A stretch of 64,000 nucleotides of DNA from CAZHFW01 sp964531675 (GCA_964531675.1 CAZHFW010000020.1:10864-74863); one strand, 5' to 3'; positions 1 to 9,309 are shown, numbered from the stretch's first letter. Notes: a model not told the origin generated them from the letters alone. Program-made: numbers and translations.

Positions 1-2
1 AG

Positions 3-3000
3 GTCAGCACCTCGGGAGGTCAGGCGACCCGTCTGACCGCGTACCAGAGCAACGCGTCGTACGCCCGCTTCAGCCCCGATGGAAAGTGGCTCGCCTTCAC
101 GAGCAACTACGAAGGCAACAACGACGTCTCGGTCATGCCCGCCTCGGGCGGCGTCGCGACCAGGCTCACCTTCCACCCCGCCAACGATCTGGTCGTCGGC
201 TGGACGCCCGACTCCTCCAGCATCGTCTTCCGCTCGCCGCGACTGGCGCCGCAGCGCGACCCTTCGCTCTTCACGGTTCCTGTGTCCGGAGGCCCGACCT
301 CCCGCGTGAACATTGGCGTGGGCGCTCTGGCCGCCTTCAGCGCCGACGGCAAGACCATCGCGTACAACCGCTGGTCCACCGAGTTCCGCACCTGGAAGCG
401 CTACCGCGGCGGCACCGCTCCCGATCTCTGGATCGGCCAGCTCGACAAGCCCGAGACCATCAAGAAGCTCACGACGTGGGTCGGCACCGATGACTTCCCC
501 ATGTTCGTCGGCGCACGCGTCTTCTTCCTCTCCGACCGTGACGGGCGCAGCAACATCTGGTCCTGCAACCCCGACGGCAGCGACCTGAAGCAGCACACCT
601 TCCACAAGGACTTCGACGCCCGCTGGCCCGACAACGACGACGGCGCGGGCGAGAAGGGCTCCATCGTCTACATGCTCGGCGCCGACATCTGGCGTCTGGA
701 CCTGGCTTCAGGCAAAGACGCCAAGGTCGAGATCACCCTCCCCTCCGACCGCTTCTTCCTCAGGCCCAAGACCGAAGGAATCACCGAGCACATCGATCGC
801 TACGACGTCAACAACGAGGGCACGCGCGTCGCGGTCGAAGGCCGTGGACAGGTCTTCGTGAGCCCCACCAAGCCCGGCCGCACCATCGAGATCGCCCGCG
901 ACCCGAGCGTCCGCGATCGCTCCGCCACCCTCTCGCCCGATGGCCGCCTGGTCGCGTTCATCACCGACCAGACCGGCAATCAGGAACTCGCGCTGGCCGA
1001 TGTTCCCGCCGCGGGTTCCAACGCACCCGAATCAGCCAAGGCCGACAAGGACGACAAGAACGACAAGCACTCCAAGTCAGGCAAAGCCTCCATCCCGTCG
1101 GTCGGCGCTCGCAAGATCCTGACCTCCGACGGCAAGGGCTGGATCTTCGATCCCGTCTGGTCTCCCGACGGCAGCAAGATCGCCTACTCCGACATGACCT
1201 TCCAGCTCCACCTCGTGGACGTCGCCTCGGGCGAGAACAAGGTCATCGACAAGGCCAAGGGCTGGGAGATCCACGAGTACAGCTTCTCCCCCGATTCCAA
1301 GTGGATCGCCTACACCATGCCCGGCGTGCTCGACGATGGCCGTGCATCCAACCGCAACGAGCTCAAGCTCTACAGCCTCGAACAAGGCAAAAGCTGGTCG
1401 GTCTCCACGCCCTTCGCCTCCGACTTCTCGCCCACGTGGGACCCCAAGGGTCGTTACCTCTACTTCCTCTCCAACCGCACGTTCGATCCCGTCATCGATC
1501 AGAACGAGCTCAACTTCATCGTGATGAACACGACCAAGCTCTACGCCCTGATCCTGAAGGATGGCGACCTCTCGCCCTTTGCGCCGCAGGAACTGCTCGA
1601 CGCCCGCGAGCATCGCGAGAAGCAGGCCAAGGAAGCCGCCGGCGCCGAAAAGGAAGAGAAGGCCGCCAAGTCCGACGCCAAGAAGGACGCGGAGGCCGAA
1701 GACGATTCCGACGAGCCCGTTGAAGTCAAGATCGACACCGCGGGCCTGGCCTCGCGCGTCGTCGAGTTCCCGATCGAAGCGGGCAACTACCGCGCCCTCA
1801 ATGCGGTCGATGGCAAGGTCCTGTACCTGAGCGTGCCCGTCGAAGGCGTCATCGCCAGCGACGAAATCGGAGGCGAGGACGCGAACCCCAAGAACTCCCT
1901 CCACGCCTTCACCTTCGCGTCTCGCAAGAGCGAGCCTTTCATCGAATCGATCCGCGACTTCACCCTCAGCCCCGACGGCAGCAAGATCGCCTGGCGCGTG
2001 AAGGACGAAATCCTCGTCGCCGGAACCGACGCCAAGCCCGACGAAGGCAAGGACAAGAGCGAGGCCGAAAAGACCGCGGTCGACACGCGTCAGCTCAAGA
2101 CCACCGTCGTCCCGGCCGCCGAGTGGAAGCAGATCTTCTGGGAAGCCTGGCGTCTGGAGCGTGACTTCTACTGGACGCCCGACATGGCCCAGCTCGACTG
2201 GAAGGCCATCGGCGATCAGTACGCAGCGCTCCTGCCCCGCATCGGCGCTCGCCAGGAGCTCAACGACCTGATCGGCCAGCTCATCGCCGAACTCGGAACC
2301 AGCCACACCTACGTCTGGGGAGGCGACGTCGCCCCGGGTCGCAAGCCGGTGCCCTCGGGCTCGCTTGGCGCTTCACTCGCGCCGGATGCCGCCTCGGGCG
2401 CGTGGCGCGTCACGCGCATCCTGCGCCCCGAGAACTTCGAGACCGACATCATCTCGCCCCTGGTTCAGTCGCACGTCAACGCCAAGGACGGCGACTATCT
2501 CTGGTCGATCGACGGCGTCCCCACCGACGCCAAGGCCGACATCTACAAGCTGCTCAACGGCAAGGCCGGCCAGCAGGTCATCCTGAACATCGGCTCCAAG
2601 GCCGACAAGTCCGACGCCCGCGATGTGCAAATCGAAGCCCTCGCGGGAGAGGCGGAGAACGAGCTGGCCTACGCCGACTGGTGCCGCACGCGTCGGGAGT
2701 ATGTCGACCAGAAGACCCAGGGCCGCGTCGGATACTTCCACATGCCCGACATGGGCGCGCCGGGCCTCATTAAGTTCGTCAAGGGCTTCTACCCGCAGGT
2801 CGGCAAGCAGGCCCTGATCGTCGACGATCGCTACAACGGCGGCGGATACGTCTCCCAGATGGTCATCAACCGCCTCCGCAACGCCCTCATCGCGTTCGGC
2901 ACCTCGCGCTACGGCCCCTGGGACACCTACCCCACCAACGCCCTCCGCGGCCCGCGCTGCGTCCTCATCAACTACGACGCCGGATCCGACGGCGACATCT

Positions 3001-3356
3001 TCCCCAACTCCTTCCGCGCCGCCGGACTCGGCCCGGTCATCGGCACCCGCACCTGGGGCGGCGTCGTCGGCATTCGGGGCGACAAGAAGTTCATCGACGG
3101 CGGCCTCTCGACCCAGCCCGAGTTCTCCTGGCTCGACCCCAACCACGGGTGGACCATCGAGAACCACGGCATCGACCCCGACATCGAGATCGACAACTCG
3201 CCCGCCGATGAAGTCGCCGGCCGAGACACCCAGCTCGATCGCGCCATCGAGGAAATGGAAAAGGCCCTCAAGGCCAAGCCCGTCCCGCCGGTCACCACGC
3301 CCCCCGCTCCCGACAAGCGCCCGCACGGCGGCGGCGAGTGGCTCAAGAAGCCCTGA
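3..3356 (+). CDS. Tricorn protease homolog (S41 family), 5' partial
   Basis: Large self-compartmentalising serine peptidase that trims oligopeptides. The open frame runs in from the left edge, so the N-terminus is missing; 1117 residues are visible. The first half is a TolB/Tricorn-type beta propeller with repeated SPDGxxIA blades, interrupted by two Lys/Asp/Glu-rich linkers (near 1030-1080 and 1600-1720). The second half holds the S41 catalytic core. A Ser-His pair (GTSHTY, codons at 2301-2306), a PDZ-like segment (near 2430-2640), the DRYNGGG strand, the nucleophile Ser in GSDGD (codon at 2995) and a Glu in ENHGIDPD (codon at 3159) match the Ser/His/Ser/Asp/Glu set known from archaeal Tricorn. 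No signal peptide can be judged because the start is outside the window. A strong terminator follows the stop, so it does not run into the next gene. Confidence 0.93.
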   Translation, partial: VSTSGGQATRLTAYQSNASYARFSPDGKWLAFTSNYEGNNDVSVMPASGGVATRLTFHPANDLVVGWTPDSSSIVFRSPRLAPQRDPSLFTVPVSGGPTSRVNIGVGALAAFSADGKTIAYNRWSTEFRTWKRYRGGTAPDLWIGQLDKPETIKKLTTWVGTDDFPMFVGARVFFLSDRDGRSNIWSCNPDGSDLKQHTFHKDFDARWPDNDDGAGEKGSIVYMLGADIWRLDLASGKDAKVEITLPSDRFFLRPKTEGITEHIDRYDVNNEGTRVAVEGRGQVFVSPTKPGRTIEIARDPSVRDRSATLSPDGRLVAFITDQTGNQELALADVPAAGSNAPESAKADKDDKNDKHSKSGKASIPSVGARKILTSDGKGWIFDPVWSPDGSKIAYSDMTFQLHLVDVASGENKVIDKAKGWEIHEYSFSPDSKWIAYTMPGVLDDGRASNRNELKLYSLEQGKSWSVSTPFASDFSPTWDPKGRYLYFLSNRTFDPVIDQNELNFIVMNTTKLYALILKDGDLSPFAPQELLDAREHREKQAKEAAGAEKEEKAAKSDAKKDAEAEDDSDEPVEVKIDTAGLASRVVEFPIEAGNYRALNAVDGKVLYLSVPVEGVIASDEIGGEDANPKNSLHAFTFASRKSEPFIESIRDFTLSPDGSKIAWRVKDEILVAGTDAKPDEGKDKSEAEKTAVDTRQLKTTVVPAAEWKQIFWEAWRLERDFYWTPDMAQLDWKAIGDQYAALLPRIGARQELNDLIGQLIAELGTSHTYVWGGDVAPGRKPVPSGSLGASLAPDAASGAWRVTRILRPENFETDIISPLVQSHVNAKDGDYLWSIDGVPTDAKADIYKLLNGKAGQQVILNIGSKADKSDARDVQIEALAGEAENELAYADWCRTRREYVDQKTQGRVGYFHMPDMGAPGLIKFVKGFYPQVGKQALIVDDRYNGGGYVSQMVINRLRNALIAFGTSRYGPWDTYPTNALRGPRCVLINYDAGSDGDIFPNSFRAAGLGPVIGTRTWGGVVGIRGDKKFIDGGLSTQPEFSWLDPNHGWTIENHGIDPDIEIDNSPADEVAGRDTQLDRAIEEMEKALKAKPVPPVTTPPAPDKRPHGGGEWLKKP

Positions 3357-3381
3357 ACCGATCTGATTCCTTGGCCCTCCA

Positions 3382-3407
3382 GGGGCGGCCCGGCGCCGCC
3401 CCTTTTT
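3382..3407 (+). terminator. Intrinsic terminator after the Tricorn gene
   Basis: Perfect 8-bp GC stem (GGGGCGGC / GCCGCCCC, 5-nt loop) followed directly by TTTTT, 25 bases past the Tricorn stop. Confidence 0.85.
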
Positions 3408-3448
3408 CATGCGCCCACCGAAACTCCCGACGCCTGTATCCTGCGCTC

Positions 3449-4480
3449 ATGACCGCGCTCTCCCCACGATCCGCGCTGCTCGGCGTATTGCTGACGCTGC
3501 TCTGCACGCTCACAGGCTGCGCCGCCCGCCCGGGCTCGGAGCTCAAACGCACAGGCGATGAGATCGTGATCGCGGGCCGCCTCTTCCACACCGGCGCTCC
3601 GGTTGTGCTCTGGTCCGATCCGGGGGGCTACGACGCCTATCGCACCGAACGCCGCTTCGTCCCCTTCCAGGATGCGGGCTGGGACAAGTCCAAAGACGCG
3701 CTGGCCGAACCCGCCCGCTTCAACCTCCGCTTCCAGCGCTCCACGCCCGACGCGTACACGCCCGACCAGCTCGATCAGGTCCGAGGCGGCGGCTGGGACC
3801 TCGAGCTCCTCCGCTCCAAGGTCGATCAGTTCGTCATCCACTACGACGTCTGCGGCACCTCACGCACCTGCTTCCGCGTCCTGCACGACATGCGCGGACT
3901 TTCCATCCACTTCATGCTCGATCTCGACGGCACCATCTACCAGACGCTCGACGTCAAGGAACGCGCCTGGCACGCCACCATCGCCAACGATCGCTCCATC
4001 GGCGTCGAGATCGCCAACATCGGCGCGTATCCCCCGGACAAAGCAAATCCGCTCGCCGAGTGGTACGCGCCGGAGCTCGCGCCCGATGGCTCCATCCGGC
4101 GCACCCGCGTCACGATCCCCGCAAGACTCGACGGCGGAGGCGTGCGCACGCCCGACTTTGCCGGCTTCACCGCCAGGCCCGCGCCGATAACAGGCGAAAT
4201 CCAGCATCAGATGCTGGTCATGTACGACCTCACGCCCCAGCAGTACGACTCGCTCGTCAAACTCACCGCGACCCTTTGCCGCGTGCTTCCGGGCATCAAG
4301 CCAACCTACCCGACCGACGCGCAGGGCACGCTCGTCCCGCACGCGCTCAGCGCCGATGAGTGGAAGGCCTACCAGGGCGTTCTGGGCCACTACCACATCC
4401 AGGAGAACAAGACCGACCCGGGCCCCGCGTTCAACTGGCCCGAATACATGGCCCGCGTGCGACGCGAACTTGACCGCTGA
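3449..4480 (+). CDS. N-acetylmuramoyl-L-alanine amidase lipoprotein
   Basis: Predicted peptidoglycan amidase of the Amidase_2/PGRP fold (343 aa), which cleaves the bond between MurNAc and the stem peptide. The N-terminus is a hydrophobic signal ending in a lipobox (LTGC), so it should be a lipoprotein facing the periplasm. The core carries FVIHYDVCG and RAWHATIAND, which supply the expected zinc-ligand histidines, with the usual hydrophobic LSIHFMLDLDGTIYQ strand between them. The ATG at 3449 is chosen because the signal peptide begins there; an upstream in-frame start would run through the terminator. The amidase assignment is firm; the physiological substrate (wall turnover or anhydro-muropeptides) is open. 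It converges with the downstream glycosyltransferase gene with only 3 bases between stops. Confidence 0.82.
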   Translation: MTALSPRSALLGVLLTLLCTLTGCAARPGSELKRTGDEIVIAGRLFHTGAPVVLWSDPGGYDAYRTERRFVPFQDAGWDKSKDALAEPARFNLRFQRSTPDAYTPDQLDQVRGGGWDLELLRSKVDQFVIHYDVCGTSRTCFRVLHDMRGLSIHFMLDLDGTIYQTLDVKERAWHATIANDRSIGVEIANIGAYPPDKANPLAEWYAPELAPDGSIRRTRVTIPARLDGGGVRTPDFAGFTARPAPITGEIQHQMLVMYDLTPQQYDSLVKLTATLCRVLPGIKPTYPTDAQGTLVPHALSADEWKAYQGVLGHYHIQENKTDPGPAFNWPEYMARVRRELDR

Positions 4481-4483
4481 GAC

Positions 4484-6193
4484 TCAGCGCGTGATCTTGA
4501 ACGCGCCGACCTCGACGCGGTTGTTGTCGGTGATGAACTTGCTCGCCAGCGGAATTCGCTCGAGCCTGAAGCCCGCCTTCTTCAGGCACGCCTCCGCGGT
4601 CTCATCCGCCATCCCCGGCGCCTGCGTAAGCCTCAGGAGCATCACGACCCGCTCGCCTTTTTCGACCGCAGTCCGAACATCGGCGAGCGTCTCAGGTCCC
4701 ACGTAGCGGAGCCCGGGCCTTGGCGTTTGGTCGCCGATGACGACGCCAGGCACGCGTGCGCCCGCGTAGAAGTCCACCGCGGGCGTCCAGAACTCAAACG
4801 CATAGAGGCGAGCATCGCTGGCCCCGGGCGTCGCGCGAATCTCCCGCACCATCGCGCGAGGCGAACGCGCCGGCAGATACCGCTCCATCAGGAATCCATA
4901 CCACACGCCCTGTCCGATCGCGAGCAAGGCCGCTGCACCGGCAATCACTCCCGCGGACCTGCGCAAACCCCGGAAGTCGCGCACCGCAAACGCCATCCAG
5001 AGCCCGCCCAGCATCGCCAGCGCGGGCCACATGGGCGTGAGATACCGCGGCACACCCTTCCCGAGCACGCTGAACGCGACGAACGACGTCAGAATCCACG
5101 CGACCACCACCATCCAGCCCGGGGTCCACCACCCGCCAAGCTTCTTGCGGTCCTTCAGGAGCCAGATCACCGCGATCAGCGCCGCCGCCGAACCGAGCCC
5201 GACGCCGAACGCCATCGCCTCCAGGTTGTTCACGGGCGCTTCGGGCACGAAGAGCCTGAGATTGTCCGTCGCTTCTTCCCCGACCAGCGCACTGAGCTTG
5301 GCTTGCCCGATCCGCTCCTTCACCAGCGCCGACCATCCCCACAGCGCCAGCGCCCCCGCGCCGAGCACGCCCACCGGATGGGTCTTGCTCATCGTCCAGA
5401 AAGCTGCCCAGCCTCGTGAACGCCTCGGATCTGGCCCCGAACGCTCAGGCCTCGTCGCCGCCCAGGCCAGCGGGCCCGCATAGCACGCCAGCGCGATCGT
5501 CAGCAGCGCCGGAGGCCCCTTGGTCAACGCCGCGACAACCGTCGCCAGCGCCGCCACCACCACCCACAGCACATGCGTGCGCCCCGTGACCAGCGCATGC
5601 CTCCACGACTTCACCACGCCCAGCAGCGCCAGGAGCGTCGAAGGCACGAGCAGAATGTCAAGCTCGCCAATCCGGCTCGAACGAACGTACAGCACACCCC
5701 CGACCAGGAAGAGCCCCGCCCACCACGCCGCGTGATCGGCCATCTCTTCCCGAGCCGCGTCCTCCACGAGCCCCGCCGAATCCACCGAACTCGACCGAGG
5801 CCAGACGCGAAAGAGCTTCCGCGCCAAGACGAACGTGAGGATCACGCCCAGGGTCCCCGCGATCGCCGCGGTGAGTCTCAGGTGGAGCTCGCTGACCTGT
5901 CCATCTCCAAAGAGCCCGGTGAGCCGCGCCAGCGCAAGCTCGCACCAGTACACGACCGGAGGCTTGGCCAGGTAAGGCTCGCCGTGCAACGTGGGAAGAA
6001 CCAGCGCCCCGAGGCCTTCGGTTGCGACCCGCTCCTGCATCTGCCGTGCGACCAAGCACCGCATGGCCTCTTGCCAGTTGGTGAGGCCATGCACCGTGAG
6101 CCCCGGGATGTACGTCAACAGCGCCACCGCGACAAGGATCGCAAGATCCCGCTTGGGTGAGCGACGACGCAGGCCTGGGTCCGGAGTGGTCAT
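4484..6193 (-). CDS. Glycosyltransferase family 39 / ArnT-like membrane protein
   Basis: Integral membrane protein of 569 residues with about ten to twelve hydrophobic segments and the N-terminal PMT_2/ArnT layout: a first membrane segment (LAILVAVALLTYIPG), then a short loop with an acidic residue (NWQEAMRCLVARQM) where family members carry the catalytic Asp/Glu, then LHGEPYLAKPPVVYW, the typical GxPYxxKPP motif. Members move a sugar from a polyprenyl-phosphate donor to lipid A, protein or another envelope acceptor. A C-terminal soluble portion follows the last membrane segment. The gene sits 30 bases downstream of pgk on the same strand and may be co-transcribed with it. Family placement is good; donor and acceptor cannot be told. 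Confidence 0.8.
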   Translation of the reverse strand: MTTPDPGLRRRSPKRDLAILVAVALLTYIPGLTVHGLTNWQEAMRCLVARQMQERVATEGLGALVLPTLHGEPYLAKPPVVYWCELALARLTGLFGDGQVSELHLRLTAAIAGTLGVILTFVLARKLFRVWPRSSSVDSAGLVEDAAREEMADHAAWWAGLFLVGGVLYVRSSRIGELDILLVPSTLLALLGVVKSWRHALVTGRTHVLWVVVAALATVVAALTKGPPALLTIALACYAGPLAWAATRPERSGPDPRRSRGWAAFWTMSKTHPVGVLGAGALALWGWSALVKERIGQAKLSALVGEEATDNLRLFVPEAPVNNLEAMAFGVGLGSAAALIAVIWLLKDRKKLGGWWTPGWMVVVAWILTSFVAFSVLGKGVPRYLTPMWPALAMLGGLWMAFAVRDFRGLRRSAGVIAGAAALLAIGQGVWYGFLMERYLPARSPRAMVREIRATPGASDARLYAFEFWTPAVDFYAGARVPGVVIGDQTPRPGLRYVGPETLADVRTAVEKGERVVMLLRLTQAPGMADETAEACLKKAGFRLERIPLASKFITDNNRVEVGAFKITR

Positions 6194-6223
6194 CGCGCTC
6201 AGCGTAACCGAGACCAGCCCGGG

Positions 6224-7420
6224 TCAGGCGTTGTCCAGCACGTCGACGCTCTCGAACTTCTTGCCTTCGAGCATTTCCAGGCTGGCGCCGCCGCCGGTGG
6301 AGACGTGGCTCATCTTCTCGGCCATCCCGACCTTCTCGACGGCGCTGGCGGTGTCGCCGCCGCCGACGATGCTGGTCGCGCCCGCCTTGGTCGCGTCCAC
6401 GATCGCCTTGGCGACCGCGTCCGTGCCTGGGCGGAACAGATCGAACTCGAACACGCCCATCGGGCCGTTCCACACGATCGTCTTGGCCTTGCGCAGCACA
6501 TCGCCGAACTTGGCCTGCGTCTTGGGGCCGATGTCCAGTCCCATGAACCCCGCGGGGATCGAGCCGTCAACGGTCTTCACCGTCGCGGGCTTCTCCGCGA
6601 ACTCATTGGCGACGACGTGATCCACCGGCAGGTGGATCTCGCAGCCCGCCTTGGCCGCGAGCTCCATCGCCCGCTTGGCGTCGTCCAGACGATCGGCCTC
6701 GACCTTGCTCGAGCCGACGTCAACGCCCTTGGCCTTGAGGAAGGTGTACGCCATCGCGCCGCCGACGACGATCGCGCTGCTCTTGGGGACCAGGTTCTCG
6801 ATCGCCGCCATCTTGTCGGAGACCTTCGAACCGCCCAGCACGACCACGAAGGGCTTGGAGGGGTGGCCCAGCGCGTCGGAGAGATACTTGATCTCCTTCT
6901 CGACCAGGAAGCCCGAGACCTTCGGGCCGTTGACCGCCTTGGCGACCGCGACCATGGACGCATCGGGGCGGTGGCACGTGCCGAAGGCGTCGTTGACGTA
7001 GACATCGGCGTACGCCGCGAGCTTGGCCGCGAAGGCGGGATCGCCCTTCTTTTCGCCCTTGTGGTGGCGCAGGTTCTCGAGGAGGATCACCTCGCCGTTC
7101 TTCATCTTGGCGACCGCGTCGCCCGCGGTGGTGCAATCGGTGGACGGGAACGCGACAGGCTTGCCCAGGATCTCGCTGAGCCGCTTGGCGCAGGGGGCCA
7201 GCGACGAGTCGGCCTCATAGCCCTTGCCTTCCGGACGGCCCAGGTGCGAGCACAGGATCGCCTTGCCGCCGCGATCAATGACGCTCTTGATCGTGGGCAA
7301 CGCCGCGCGAATCCGGCGGTCATCATCGATCACGCCGTTCTCGATCGGCACGTTGAAATCCACACGGATGAGCACGCGCTTCCCAGCGACGTCGACGGCT
7401 GCGATGGTCTTCTTGGCCAT
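6224..7420 (-). CDS. pgk: Phosphoglycerate kinase
   Basis: Glycolytic/gluconeogenic enzyme interconverting 1,3-bisphosphoglycerate plus ADP and 3-phosphoglycerate plus ATP, cytosolic. 398 residues, the normal length. It shows the family start (MAKKTIAAVDVAGKRVLIR, then VDFNVP), substrate-site Arg/His residues (LCSHLGRP, NDAFGTCHR), the hinge region VLGGSKVSDK and the C-terminal nucleotide loop GGGDTASAVEKVG. The ATG at 7420 is preferred over an in-frame ATG 42 bases upstream because alignment with the family begins at MAKK. The gene is the first of a possible two-gene unit with the GT39 gene. No gapA or other glycolytic gene is adjacent. Confidence 0.97.
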   Translation of the reverse strand: MAKKTIAAVDVAGKRVLIRVDFNVPIENGVIDDDRRIRAALPTIKSVIDRGGKAILCSHLGRPEGKGYEADSSLAPCAKRLSEILGKPVAFPSTDCTTAGDAVAKMKNGEVILLENLRHHKGEKKGDPAFAAKLAAYADVYVNDAFGTCHRPDASMVAVAKAVNGPKVSGFLVEKEIKYLSDALGHPSKPFVVVLGGSKVSDKMAAIENLVPKSSAIVVGGAMAYTFLKAKGVDVGSSKVEADRLDDAKRAMELAAKAGCEIHLPVDHVVANEFAEKPATVKTVDGSIPAGFMGLDIGPKTQAKFGDVLRKAKTIVWNGPMGVFEFDLFRPGTDAVAKAIVDATKAGATSIVGGGDTASAVEKVGMAEKMSHVSTGGGASLEMLEGKKFESVDVLDNA

Positions 7421-7632
7421 GATTGTTCTCGCAAACAAAGGTGCGTGTTGCGGACCAATCAAGCGTAGTCGGCATCAGGCGGGCAGAGGCGGCCCCGGAC
7501 GGCGAAACAGGGCGGCAGCGAAAACGCAGAACAACAAAGCAGCAAATCAGCAGAGCAGCAAATCGGCGGGCCCGGATACGACCACCCAAAGCCCGGGCCC
7601 CACCCCTACTCCACGTCTCACGCCTCACGCCT

Positions 7633-7728
7633 CACGCCCGGATTGACCGCTTCGGGCAATCCGGGATCCCTCCACCCAACTCGAGTCCACGCCCGGATTG
7701 ACCGCCTCGGTCAATCCGGGATCCCTCC
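7633..7728. repeat. Pair of 41-bp direct repeats, each a hairpin
   Basis: Copies at 7633-7673 and 7688-7728 differ at only two positions. Copy 2 contains a perfect 13-bp inverted repeat (CCCGGATTGACCG / CGGTCAATCCGGG) with a 3-base loop; copy 1 has the same hairpin with one mismatch. Each ends in GGATCCCTCC. The layout resembles REP-type intergenic palindromes; neither copy is followed by a T-run, so they are not ordinary terminators. Confidence 0.85.
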
Positions 7729-7814
7729 GAACAAACCCGACCGCTCAGGCCCATCGCCGCGAAGCATGCACCTTCGGGGGTCTCAACACGACACGTCTTC
7801 CCATCCGAGCGTGC

Positions 7815-7845
7815 AAAACGAAAAAGGAGCCCCGATCGGGACCCC
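7815..7845 (-). terminator. Intrinsic terminator of the atpIBEFH operon
   Basis: On the minus strand a roughly 10-bp GC-rich hairpin (stem closes with two G-U wobbles in RNA) is followed by TTTTTCGTTTT, 33 bases after the atpH stop. It marks the operon end directly after atpH, so atpA is not co-transcribed. Confidence 0.85.
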
Positions 7846-7877
7846 TTCGATGCTCGGTCTCCAGCCGACAGGTCGGC

Positions 7878-8495
7878 TCAGTTCGTGCCGCCCTCGATGA
7901 TGCGGTCGAACTTCGCCTTCAGGGCCGCGTTGCCCTCGTTGGCGAGCTTGTCGCGCATGCGGCGCAGGCGGGTCGCGACCGACGCGTCCACGAGCTGATC
8001 GCCGATGCGGAACTTCACGCCGCCGATCATGGACGAGTCCGTGTACGGATGCGCCACGACCTGCTTGTTCAGGACGGCTCCCAGACGCTCGCCGATGGTG
8101 CGGAGCGCGTCGGGCCCGACGGGCTCGGCGGTGTAGACGTCCACCTCAACGCGACCGAACTGCTCCTGCACGAGATGGTCGTAGGAGACCGCGATCGTGG
8201 GAAGCTCGGGGAGGCGATCCTTGCTGTTCAGGAGCAGCAGGAAGTTCAGGAGCAGGTCGCTCACACGCCCGCGGAGCATGCGCTCCAGCGCGTCGGCCCG
8301 CTTCTTGGCGGCGATCGAACGCGTCGCCAGGAACTCGCTGAAGAGCTTGTCGGCCCGGGCCAGCTCGAGCAGGTCCTCGAGCTCGCCCTGGAGCTCCTCC
8401 ACCGCCGTCTTGCCGCCCTTGGTCAGGGCCAGGTCCATCAGCGCGCGAGCGTAGTTCTGGCTCACAGCGTCGGGATTGCGTTCGGTCAGGGGCAT
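7878..8495 (-). CDS. atpH: ATP synthase F1 subunit delta
   Basis: Peripheral-stalk subunit (OSCP family) linking the F1 head to subunit b of the F0F1 ATP synthase. 205 residues, slightly longer than usual. It shows the family N-terminal helical domain start (SQNYARALMDLAL), the central RVSDLLLNFLLLL segment and the C-terminal GGVKFRIGDQLVDASV strand. The ATG at 8495 is chosen because AAGAGG lies 5 bases before it; a GTG 30 bases further upstream has no such site. It is the last gene of the operon: an intrinsic terminator follows at once, whereas atpA, atpG and atpD would normally come next. Confidence 0.93.
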   Translation of the reverse strand: MPLTERNPDAVSQNYARALMDLALTKGGKTAVEELQGELEDLLELARADKLFSEFLATRSIAAKKRADALERMLRGRVSDLLLNFLLLLNSKDRLPELPTIAVSYDHLVQEQFGRVEVDVYTAEPVGPDALRTIGERLGAVLNKQVVAHPYTDSSMIGGVKFRIGDQLVDASVATRLRRMRDKLANEGNAALKAKFDRIIEGGTN

Positions 8496-8582
8496 GCGTG
8501 CCTCTTGTCTGGGTTCTGGTGACACTCGGCCCGGGCGTGGACACCCGGGCGACTCAAGGGGTCCTTGCGACCCCGCGACCGG

Positions 8583-9236
8583 TCAGATCTTGGCGCTGGC
8601 CATCTGGCTCAGCGACTCCTCGACCAGGCCGCGCTGATCCTCGGCGCGGATCTCGCGACGCAGGATCTTGGACGCGATGGTCGTGGAGAGGTTGGCCGCC
8701 TCGGCGTAGATCTCGTTGACCGCCGCACGCTTGGCCGCCTCGATGTCCTTGGTGGCGCGCTCGCGCATCGCGGAGAGTTCCGCGTCGGCCTTGGCCTTGA
8801 GCTCGGCCGCCAGAGCGCCCTGCTGGGCCTTGGTCTGCTCGAGCATGCGGGCCGCCTCGGCGCGGGCCTGCTGGAGCGAGGACTCGAACTCCTTGCGGGC
8901 GTTCTCAGCGTCCTTGCGGGCCTTCTCCGCCGACTCGATCTCGGTGCGGATCTTGTGCTCGCGGTCGCGCAGCCCGCCCAGGATCGCCGGCCAGACCTTC
9001 ACAGCAAGCACCGCGAAGACGACCGAGAAGACCGCCAGGGAGACGATCATCGGGACCACGCCCTGCTCGATCGTCGGGAGCACGCCCGCGGGGGGAACGT
9101 GCTCGGCGTGGCCCGCCGCCGCGTGGGCCGCGTCGGTCGCGTGCTCCGCAGCCTTTTCAGCGTGCTCCTGCGCCATCGCAATCGCGGGGGTGAGAAGAAC
9201 CGTCAGGGAAGCCAGTCGGACCGCAAGCGAGTTCAT
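8583..9236 (-). CDS. atpF: ATP synthase F0 subunit b with signal-like, His-rich N-terminus
   Basis: Peripheral-stalk membrane subunit of F0. 217 residues: a signal-peptide-like start (residues 1-22, ending AMAQ), a His/Ala-rich stretch with seven histidines (about 24-47), one membrane helix (about 57-80, with VKVWPAILGGL after it), then a long charged coiled coil to the C-terminus, as expected for the dimerising stalk. GGAG sits 7 bases before the ATG. Canonical subunit b begins directly with the membrane helix, so the N-terminal extension is the odd part; cleavage of the signal is inferred, not shown. Spacing to atpE (73 bases) and atpH (87 bases) fits one operon. Confidence 0.92.
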   Translation of the reverse strand: MNSLAVRLASLTVLLTPAIAMAQEHAEKAAEHATDAAHAAAGHAEHVPPAGVLPTIEQGVVPMIVSLAVFSVVFAVLAVKVWPAILGGLRDREHKIRTEIESAEKARKDAENARKEFESSLQQARAEAARMLEQTKAQQGALAAELKAKADAELSAMRERATKDIEAAKRAAVNEIYAEAANLSTTIASKILRREIRAEDQRGLVEESLSQMASAKI

Positions 9237-9309
9237 GCTGGAACTCCGGAAGGAATGGACAGATCAACAGAAACCGCCGCCCGACCCTTCGGCCGGGCGA
9301 CGCTTTGAC

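Larger units (their letters stand above)
7421..7877. other. 457-base intergenic region without a gene
   Basis: Gap between atpH (downstream end) and pgk (5' end). It contains an A-rich stretch near 7500-7565 with a repeated AGCAGCAAATC (7538 and 7554), three tandem TCACGCC units (7618-7638), a pair of 41-bp palindromic repeats, and the terminator of the atp operon. The pgk promoter must lie here too, but no convincing -35/-10 pair is visible. No plausible coding frame. Confidence 0.7.

Noticed and set aside
4484..7420. Terminator between pgk and GT39
   Set aside because: The 30-base gap has no stem-loop with a T-run.
7633..7728. Possible CRISPR array
   Set aside because: Only two copies, self-complementary over their full length, with a 14-base gap and no cas genes.
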